Shown here: positions 1-3,888 of the stretch, one piece after another
How the letters are laid out: each line of letters begins with the position of its first letter
Position numbering within the stretch: position 1 is the stretch's first letter
From: Vulcanimicrobiota bacterium
GTDB taxonomy: Bacteria; Vulcanimicrobiota; Vulcanimicrobiia; Vulcanimicrobiales; Vulcanimicrobiaceae
Direction: 5' to 3'
DNA: 5,885 nt
Assembly: GCA_003133185.1 (NCBI GenBank)
Contig: PKWF01000245.1
Coordinates: 1-5,885, forward strand
Notes under the pieces: generated by a model
What the model was told of the DNA's origin: nothing
The model's database searches: none
What the model saw: the letters and a program-made list of their open reading frames with translations, nothing else
Program-made: the position numbers and the translations under genes

Positions 1-606
1 AGGGAGCACCCAGACGTCTTTGCCGTCGTGCCGCAGCGTGAACGTGACGTTTGGATAGGCGAGCGCGAAGGTCGAGAGCCAACTCGAGATGCGGGTAAAC
101 TCGGCGCTTGCGCCTTTGAGGTATTCACGCCGAACCGGCACGTTGGCGAAGAGTTGCGTGACGATCGCGCGTGTGCCCGGCGCGGTTGCGACCGGTTCGA
201 TCGGCCCCGTCGTCTCGGCGTGTGCGACGATGCGCGAGCCGATCTGTTCGCCCAGCGTCCGTGAGTGCAACTCGAGATGCGCGACCGCCGCGATCGAGGC
301 AAGTCCTTCGCCGCGAAAGCCCAGCGTCGCCACCGATTCGAGATCCTCCGCGCGCGCGAGCTTGCTGGTCGCGTGACGGAGAGCGGCGAGTTCGAGCTCC
401 GCGGCGGCAATGCCGTTCCCGTCGTCGAGAACTTCGATACGCTCGGTGCCCCCGCGTTCGAGCACAACGGTCACGCGCGCCGCGCCGGCATCGACCGCGT
501 TCTCGACCAACTCTTTGACGATCGATTGCGGGCGTTCGATAACCTCGCCGGCCGCAATCTGTCCCACGGTGACGGGATCGAGAAGATGGATCGAGGGCGC
601 GTGCAT
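1..606 (-). CDS. mutL: DNA mismatch repair protein MutL, N-terminal part (3' end outside window)
   Basis: The first 202 residues of MutL, the GHKL-family ATPase that links MutS mismatch recognition to strand incision. The reading frame continues past the window edge, so the C-terminal dimerisation domain is not visible. The family motifs appear in order: QIAAGEVIERP (residues 16-26), KELVENAVDAGA (31-42) with the presumed catalytic Glu32 and Mg-binding Asn36, DDGNGI (61-66) with the nucleotide-binding Asp, RHATSKL (77-83), GFRGEGL (96-102) and the late PGTRAIVTQLFANVPVRR block (143-160). GFRGEGL differs from the usual GFRGEAL by one small residue. The ATG at 606 is the only good start: the frame is open further upstream but offers no ATG or GTG near there, and the family begins a few residues before 'L.p.v..qIAAGEV'. 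No clear Shine-Dalgarno precedes it. It lies 41 bp after the stop of the haem-porin gene on the same strand and could be read through from it. Identity is firm. Confidence 0.96.
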   Translation of the reverse strand, partial: MHAPSIHLLDPVTVGQIAAGEVIERPQSIVKELVENAVDAGAARVTVVLERGGTERIEVLDDGNGIAAAELELAALRHATSKLARAEDLESVATLGFRGEGLASIAAVAHLELHSRTLGEQIGSRIVAHAETTGPIEPVATAPGTRAIVTQLFANVPVRREYLKGASAEFTRISSWLSTFALAYPNVTFTLRHDGKDVWVLP

Positions 607-607
607 G

Positions 608-623
608 CGGGCGTATTCGCCCG
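608..623 (-). other. Small hairpin directly upstream of mutL start
   Basis: CGGGCG (608-613) and CGCCCG (618-623) are perfect 6-bp inverted arms around a 4-base loop, ending one base before the mutL ATG. The hairpin covers the place where a ribosome binding site would be expected. There is no T-tract, so it is not a standard intrinsic terminator. It could limit mutL translation or be chance in GC-rich DNA. Confidence 0.3.
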
Positions 624-647
624 GCAGGCCGATTTTCCGCGCGGGGG

Positions 648-1796
648 CTAGATCGGCCCGATCGGAAGCGGTAACCAGATCAGCCCGTTCCACGTGGGCT
701 TCTGTTGCTGGTTGAACGCGGCTTCCAGGTAGACGAAGACAAAGCGCATGACGTGATAGGACGCATCGATATTGCCGACCTGCACCTGATTGCCCATGCC
801 GTCGTTGGTGAATTGCTTGCCGATCGAGAGCATGCCGCGCTGACCGATGTTGTCGTAGATTTCGAACGACGCGCCGTTACTTGCGGCCGGTGGTGCGCCG
901 TTGCCGGGATTAGCGTCGTAGGCCATCTGATAGGTTACCAAAACGCCGGGAATGTATTTGACCGGATCGCGCTGGGCGTAAAACGTATTGCTGTAGTACT
1001 GATCGAAGCCGCCCTCGGTTAACGGCCAGCTCCCACGCGAGCCGACGTACCCGACTTCGAGCGGCTTCTTGGGATTCGCAAAGGCCAGTTGATATTCCAT
1101 CGTCTTGTCGGTGTCGTCACTATAATCGTTGAAGCCGGAGAGATCGGCACCCGAGGTGAGATATGCTACCTCACCGAAAAACGAGCCGCGATCGTAGACG
1201 AATTTTGAGCCCCACCGATTCGCATCGAGCTGATAGGCGTGTTCGCCGACCGTCATCTCCGCAGGTTGGTTGATCGAGAGACCGGTCACGTCGAACCACT
1301 GGCTATATTCCGAGGGGCCTGGTGACTGGATTTTCCCGACAAAGAGATGCCCGTCCCGGTTGAGCAAATTGTGATACGCAACCCATGCCGTATCGAGGCC
1401 GCCCGGCTCATTGCCCTGCCACAGCCACTGTTGCACGTGGTAGCTCCAATTGGTAACACCCGGACCAATGGTGCCGTCGGCGTGAATGGCGAGATTGCCG
1501 GCCTGCCACTGCGAAGCGTTCGGCGTTTGTTCGGTATACGTCGTCGAATAGTCGATCCACAGCGGGTACTCTTTTTTGAGCACGTGTGGATTGAGCGCGG
1601 CATAGCCGGTTCGCTGAATGTACCGGCCGTAGGCGTTGAGCGCCGGAACTTGAATGTGGCATTCAGAGCACTTAATTCCGTACGCTTGCGCAAAGTTCGG
1701 CATCGCCTGCGCCGGTCGACTCATGGCGAGCGTTATCGTAGTGCAGCCGATAACCGCACTGAACGAAAGAACGCCGATTTTGCCATGGATTCGCAT
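648..1796 (-). CDS. Secreted monohaem cytochrome fused to a predicted outer-membrane beta-barrel (Cyc2-like)
   Basis: A 382-residue protein. A Sec signal peptide spans about residues 1-31 (Arg/Lys n-region, hydrophobic core, AQA|MPNF cleavage). A single covalent haem c site, CSECH (43-47), follows at once, then PALNAYGRYIQRTGY (51-65). The block 'A.P.FA...G..C..CH...P.LN.(F/Y)GR.....GY' is, from memory, the N-terminal signature of Cyc2-type fused cytochrome-porins, which carry electrons from external donors such as Fe(II) across the outer membrane. The remaining ~315 residues lack transmembrane helices and are rich in Trp, Tyr and alternating polar/aromatic stretches (e.g. NWSYHVQQWLWQG, SYHVMRFVFVYLEAAF), as in a 14-16-strand barrel. 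The last residue is Ile, not the Phe/Trp typical of outer-membrane barrels, which is a caution. The ATG at 1796 has GGAGG (1804-1808) at 7-bp spacing. It is transcribed divergently from two cytochrome c genes. Haem attachment and secretion are firm; barrel and Cyc2 kinship are inferred. Confidence 0.75.
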   Translation of the reverse strand: MRIHGKIGVLSFSAVIGCTTITLAMSRPAQAMPNFAQAYGIKCSECHIQVPALNAYGRYIQRTGYAALNPHVLKKEYPLWIDYSTTYTEQTPNASQWQAGNLAIHADGTIGPGVTNWSYHVQQWLWQGNEPGGLDTAWVAYHNLLNRDGHLFVGKIQSPGPSEYSQWFDVTGLSINQPAEMTVGEHAYQLDANRWGSKFVYDRGSFFGEVAYLTSGADLSGFNDYSDDTDKTMEYQLAFANPKKPLEVGYVGSRGSWPLTEGGFDQYYSNTFYAQRDPVKYIPGVLVTYQMAYDANPGNGAPPAASNGASFEIYDNIGQRGMLSIGKQFTNDGMGNQVQVGNIDASYHVMRFVFVYLEAAFNQQQKPTWNGLIWLPLPIGPI

Positions 1797-1803
1797 TATG
1801 ATG

Positions 1804-1808
1804 CCTCC
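1804..1808 (-). promoter_or_regulatory. Ribosome binding site of the haem-porin gene
   Basis: GGAGG on the minus strand lies 7 bases before the ATG at 1796. This fixes the start and agrees with the signal peptide beginning there. Confidence 0.75.
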
Positions 1809-1814
1809 GGCGAA

Positions 1815-1832
1815 CTAGCATTTTCGAGCTAG
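1815..1832. promoter_or_regulatory. Inverted repeat in the divergent intergenic region
   Basis: CTAGC (1815-1819) and GCTAG (1828-1832) form 5-bp arms 8 bases apart. The right arm is part of a GCTAGC palindrome (1828-1833). It lies about 20 bp upstream of the extended -10 of the plus-strand operon and upstream of the minus-strand gene, where an operator controlling both would sit. The arms are short, so a chance origin is possible. Confidence 0.3.
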
Positions 1833-1849
1833 CTTAGTTGCGGCCTGCA

Positions 1850-1858
1850 TGGTATGAT
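1850..1858 (+). promoter_or_regulatory. Candidate extended -10 promoter of the cytochrome operon
   Basis: TGG followed by TATGAT (1853-1858) matches an extended -10 element (TGnTATAAT) with one mismatch in the hexamer. No convincing -35 lies 17 bp upstream (the hexamer there is TAGCTT), which extended -10 promoters can tolerate. Transcription would start near 1865, about 34 bases before the first cytochrome start codon. Confidence 0.4.
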
Positions 1859-1882
1859 TCACTTCGAATTCCAGAGCGCTTT

Positions 1883-1889
1883 GAGGAGA
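1883..1889 (+). promoter_or_regulatory. Ribosome binding site deciding the monohaem cytochrome start
   Basis: GAGGAGA is placed 9 bases before the ATG at 1899. It shows that translation starts there and not at the in-frame ATG at 1854. Confidence 0.75.
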
Positions 1890-1898
1890 ATCGAAGAG

Positions 1899-2321
1899 AT
1901 GCCAAAACGGTGGATAACTCTTGCTCTGATGGCCGCTTTCGCGACCTCGCTCTCCACATTGCTAATCGAAACCCGCATCCCGGCCATGGGCGCCACCAGT
2001 TCTGCGGCGGCGGGTCAAAAGATCTACGGCGCAAACTGCTCCGCGTGCCACGGCGCCGGCGGAGCCGGCCTACCTGGCGAATTTCCACCGCTGGCCGGCA
2101 ATCCGATGGTGACGGGTTCGCCGGATAAGGTGATCGCTGCCGTAAAAAATGGCCTCACCGGCGCAGCGACCGTTAACGGTAAGACCTACAGTGGCGCGAT
2201 GCCGGCATGGAGCGGGAAGCTAAGCAATGCCGACATCGCCGACGTAATTACTTACATTCGTTCATCGTGGGGTAATAAGGCCGACGCTGTGACCGAAACG
2301 CAGGTCGCAGCCTCAAAATAG
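1899..2321 (+). CDS. Monohaem c-type cytochrome, periplasmic
   Basis: A 140-residue class I cytochrome c, an electron carrier exported by Sec and matured in the periplasm. An N-terminal signal or membrane anchor runs over about residues 4-30 (WITLALMAAFATSLSTLL). The haem site is CSACH (47-51), followed by FPPLAGNP (62-69). The sixth haem ligand is predicted to be Met101 in GAMPAW. The C-terminal helix DIADVITYIRSSWGN (112-126) and a VTETQVA tail complete a cytochrome CBB3/Cytochrome_C type fold of normal size. The ATG at 1899 is chosen over the upstream ATG at 1854 because GAGGAGA (1883-1889) sits 9 bases before it and the signal peptide starts there; 1854 also falls inside the predicted -10. 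It is first in an operon with the trihaem gene 36 bp downstream, whose domains it closely resembles. The redox partner is inferred. Confidence 0.93.
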   Translation: MPKRWITLALMAAFATSLSTLLIETRIPAMGATSSAAAGQKIYGANCSACHGAGGAGLPGEFPPLAGNPMVTGSPDKVIAAVKNGLTGAATVNGKTYSGAMPAWSGKLSNADIADVITYIRSSWGNKADAVTETQVAASK

Positions 2322-2324
2322 GAA

Positions 2325-2343
2325 CAGCGGACTACCGCCGCTG
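2325..2343 (+). other. Intercistronic hairpin between the two cytochrome genes
   Basis: CAGCGG (2325-2330) and CCGCTG (2338-2343) are perfect 6-bp arms around a 7-base loop, starting 4 bases after the monohaem stop and ending 4 bases before the next ribosome binding site. There is no T-tract. It may protect the upstream mRNA or reduce read-through, giving different amounts of the two cytochromes. Function is inferred. Confidence 0.35.
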
Positions 2344-2346
2344 GAT

Positions 2347-2351
2347 GGAGG
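2347..2351 (+). promoter_or_regulatory. Ribosome binding site favouring a TTG start
   Basis: GGAGG lies 6 bases before the TTG at 2358 but 12 bases before the in-frame ATG at 2364. The spacing favours the TTG; using the ATG would drop only two residues. Confidence 0.6.
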
Positions 2352-2357
2352 GCGCGC

Positions 2358-3380
2358 TTGAAGATGCACGTGAGGCTCGTCTTTGCGGCCGGAATCGTGC
2401 TCACGGGATTGATTCTGGCGAATTTCCATAGTGCGGTGATCGGCGCGCAACCGCCTGACGGCAAAGCGATCTTCCTGGTCAACTGCGCCGTTTGCCATCA
2501 GGCTACGGGACGGGGCGGCGGCCCGTATCCGCCGCTGGCGGGGAATCCCGACGTCAATCAGGTGGACAGCGCCAACTTAATCCAGACGGTTCTCAATGGA
2601 CGCACGGGCCCGATCACGGTGAACGGCACGCAGTACGGCGGCAACATGCCGTCGTGGCGCGGCCAGCTTTCTGATGGGCAGATTGCTGCAGTGCTCACGT
2701 ACGTGCGAACGGCTTGGCAGAACGGCGCGCCGGCAGTCTCTGAAGATCAGGTTGCGGCCGCGCGTGCGCCCGAGGCCTTAAGCGGTGCTGAGCTCTTTGC
2801 CGTGAAGTGCTCGACCTGCCATCAACCCGCCGGTCAAGGAACCGATGTGTATCCGCCGCTAGCCGGCAATCCCGTCGTCACGGCCGCCGACGCCAGCGCG
2901 ATGATCGGCGTAATCGTCAACGGGCGCACGGGGCCGATCACGGTCAACTCCAAGACTTTCAACAGCCAGATGCCGACTTGGAAAGGACAGCTCACGGATG
3001 CGAGCATTGCGGCGGTCGCGACCTATATTCGCTCCGCCTGGGGCAACAATGCCTCGCCCGTGACGGAGGAACAAGTCGCCGGCATCGGCTCCCCGGTCTC
3101 GGTCCAAGTCGGGGCTTCCGTCTTTGCGAAGAACTGCGCTGCTTGTCACCAGGCAGCGGGAGAAGGCGGAATTGGTCCTGCGCTCGCGGGAAACCCACAC
3201 GTCAATATCGGCAATCCGACTGCGATGCTGACGACGATCTTACAAGGCCGAAATGCAATGCCGTCATGGCGCGGGCAACTCGCAGCGAGCGACATCGCTG
3301 CGGTTGCAACCTTCATACGCTCCTCGTGGGGAAACAATGCCGGCCCGGTGACCGTGCAAGACGTCATGGCGATCAAGTGA
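2358..3380 (+). CDS. Trihaem c-type cytochrome with three tandem cytochrome c domains
   Basis: A 340-residue exported electron carrier. The signal peptide covers about residues 1-30 (basic start, VFAAGIVLTGLILANF core, VIGA|QPP). Three class I cytochrome domains follow, with haem sites CAVCH (43-47), CSTCH (151-155) and CAACH (260-264). Their predicted Met ligands are Met97 (NMPSW), Met205 (QMPTW) and Met301 (AMPSW). Each domain carries a 'P.LAGNP.V' segment and ends in a '(Y/F)(I/V)R(T/S).W' helix, and linkers PAVSEDQVAAAR and SPVTEEQVAGI separate them. Domains 1 and 2 share the loop NGRTGPITVN; domain 3 lacks about a dozen residues there (QGRNAMPSW). The tandem layout recalls the trihaem cytochrome subunit of membrane alcohol/gluconate dehydrogenases, but no dehydrogenase partner is visible. 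A periplasmic wire for the divergent haem-porin is the contextual alternative. Trihaem identity is firm; the physiological partner is inferred. Confidence 0.94.
   Translation: MKMHVRLVFAAGIVLTGLILANFHSAVIGAQPPDGKAIFLVNCAVCHQATGRGGGPYPPLAGNPDVNQVDSANLIQTVLNGRTGPITVNGTQYGGNMPSWRGQLSDGQIAAVLTYVRTAWQNGAPAVSEDQVAAARAPEALSGAELFAVKCSTCHQPAGQGTDVYPPLAGNPVVTAADASAMIGVIVNGRTGPITVNSKTFNSQMPTWKGQLTDASIAAVATYIRSAWGNNASPVTEEQVAGIGSPVSVQVGASVFAKNCAACHQAAGEGGIGPALAGNPHVNIGNPTAMLTTILQGRNAMPSWRGQLAASDIAAVATFIRSSWGNNAGPVTVQDVMAIK
2601..2944 (+). repeat. Internal duplication marker in the trihaem gene
   Basis: The 20-base stretches at 2601-2620 and 2925-2944 differ at one base and are 324 bp (108 codons) apart, exactly the distance between haem sites 1 and 2. 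They encode RTGPITV in domains 1 and 2. This near-identity at DNA level suggests that these two domains arose by a fairly recent in-gene duplication or are kept alike by gene conversion. Domain 3 has lost this segment. Confidence 0.6.
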
Positions 3381-3384
3381 AGCG

Positions 3385-3576
3385 TTGCGTCCGGACGGCC
3401 CGGCGGTGATTGACCTCACCAAATGCACCTACGTCGATTCCACGTTGTTGAGCGAACTTGTAAAACTTCGTCAGCGGTTCAAAGAACCTCGCATAACTCT
3501 GCTTGGTGCAAGTGGGAGCGTCATGCGCGTCTTGCGGCTCGTACACTTCAACAGGCTATTCGAAATCCCCGAATAG
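3385..3576 (+). CDS. Short STAS-domain (anti-anti-sigma-like) protein, probably truncated
   Basis: A 63-residue ORF matching the core of STAS domains, which act as anti-sigma-factor antagonists (SpoIIAA/RsbV type). AVIDLTKCTYVDSTLLSEL (7-25) corresponds to the central strand and the Asp-Ser phosphorylation turn (Asp18-Ser19), and GASGSVMRVLRLVHFNRLFEI (41-61) to the next helix and strand. SpoIIAA-like proteins have about 100-117 residues; here the first ~35-40 (beta1-beta2-alpha1) and the C-terminal helix are absent. The frame upstream is open only to 3352, inside the trihaem cytochrome gene, with TTG 3385 or GTG 3406 as the only nearby starts and no clear ribosome binding site. TTG 3385 lies 4 bases after the cytochrome stop and could be translated by coupling. 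It is either a remnant left after a deletion joined it to the cytochrome operon, or a minimal STAS protein. STAS homology is likely; function is doubtful. Confidence 0.55.
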   Translation: MRPDGPAVIDLTKCTYVDSTLLSELVKLRQRFKEPRITLLGASGSVMRVLRLVHFNRLFEIPE

Positions 3577-3579
3577 CCT
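3553..3579 (+). terminator. Perfect 10-bp hairpin at the end of the cytochrome/STAS unit
   Basis: AGGCTATTCG (3553-3562) and CGAATAGCCT (3570-3579) are perfectly complementary arms around the loop AAATCCC. The STAS stop codon TAG (3574-3576) lies inside the right arm. Only two T residues follow the stem, so it is not a classical intrinsic terminator, but it is the strongest inverted repeat I noticed in the window and sits at a natural transcript end. It could end transcription with help from Rho, or act as a 3' mRNA stabiliser. Confidence 0.55.
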
Positions 3580-3643
3580 TGGCGCTCTCGGCTAGGTCGA
3601 TTCGATTAGTGGGAGCGCGGTGGCGTACGTCGAAAGGCGGCGC

Positions 3644-3817
3644 ATGACGTATAAAGCGCCAAAACACGCCGACTACCGCTGTGAAGACGGACATGAGTTC
3701 CGGAGTTCGGGCTGGGAAGGTGAGGCGCCGGAGATGCTGCCTTGTCCCTACCTTCCCCAAGGCAGCCAAGATCATTGCCGAAAAATGGGGAAGCGCTTTT
3801 ACGGCCGCGGCGACTAA
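3644..3817 (+). CDS. Small Cys/His-rich protein, possibly metal binding
   Basis: A 57-residue basic protein that I do not recognise. It has Cys13 and His17 in YRCEDGHEF, then Cys34, His44 and Cys45 in MLPCPYLPQGSQDHC. The 'Y.C..GH.F' segment resembles the first knuckle of small zinc ribbons of the FmdB type, where it normally reads C..CGH.F; here the second Cys is missing, so zinc binding would need a non-standard Cys/His set. There is no signal peptide or membrane segment, so a cytoplasmic location is expected. The start at ATG 3644 is preferred because AAGG (3634-3637) lies 6 bases upstream; an alternative GTG at 3620 would add eight residues. It follows the hairpin at 3553-3579 and precedes a promoter-like stretch, so it may be monocistronic. 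A 100-residue frame on the opposite strand overlaps it but carries no recognisable motif. Confidence 0.45.
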   Translation: MTYKAPKHADYRCEDGHEFRSSGWEGEAPEMLPCPYLPQGSQDHCRKMGKRFYGRGD

Positions 3818-3827
3818 GAAAGGAGCC

Positions 3828-3858
3828 TTGACCGTCCTACTCCAATCCACGTGATAGT
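3828..3858 (+). promoter_or_regulatory. Candidate sigma70-type promoter of the propeller lipoprotein
   Basis: TTGACC (3828-3833, five of six matches to TTGACA) and GATAGT (3853-3858, four of six to TATAAT) are 19 bp apart, slightly longer than the optimum. Transcription would start near 3865, leaving a leader of about 24 bases before the ATG at 3889. This agrees with the lipoprotein being a separate unit from the genes upstream. Confidence 0.4.
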
Positions 3859-3860
3859 GT

Positions 3861-3872
3861 AGTCAAATGACT
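3861..3872. promoter_or_regulatory. Palindrome at the predicted transcription start
   Basis: AGTCA and TGACT are perfect arms two bases apart, giving a 12-base palindrome immediately downstream of the candidate -10 box. This is a typical place for a repressor operator. It is short enough to be chance and no regulator is identified. Confidence 0.25.
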
Positions 3873-3888
3873 CGGATCGGTGGGGCAC

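Noticed and set aside
28..651. Several overlapping plus-strand frames of 78-128 codons
   Set aside because: They are antisense to mutL, whose motifs are unmistakable, and their translations are Arg-rich with no recognisable domain, as expected from GC-rich shadow frames.
651..663. GATCGG-C-CCGATC palindrome at the 3' end of the haem-porin gene
   Set aside because: Its one-base centre cannot form a useful RNA hairpin and it encodes the last residues; it is likely coincidental in GC-rich sequence.
1347..1832. 161-codon plus-strand frame
   Set aside because: It is antisense to the haem-porin gene, which has a signal peptide, haem site and ribosome binding site; the antisense product shows no motif.
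2807..3409. 200-codon plus-strand frame inside the trihaem gene
   Set aside because: It is a shifted frame of the cytochrome repeats. The real frame carries three CxxCH and Met-ligand sites, while this one is a low-complexity Arg-rich translation.
3548..3850. 100-codon minus-strand frame over the small Cys/His gene
   Set aside because: It has a GTG start without a good ribosome binding site and no motif, and it spans the hairpin and both neighbouring gene edges. The plus-strand frame is more convincing, though not certain.
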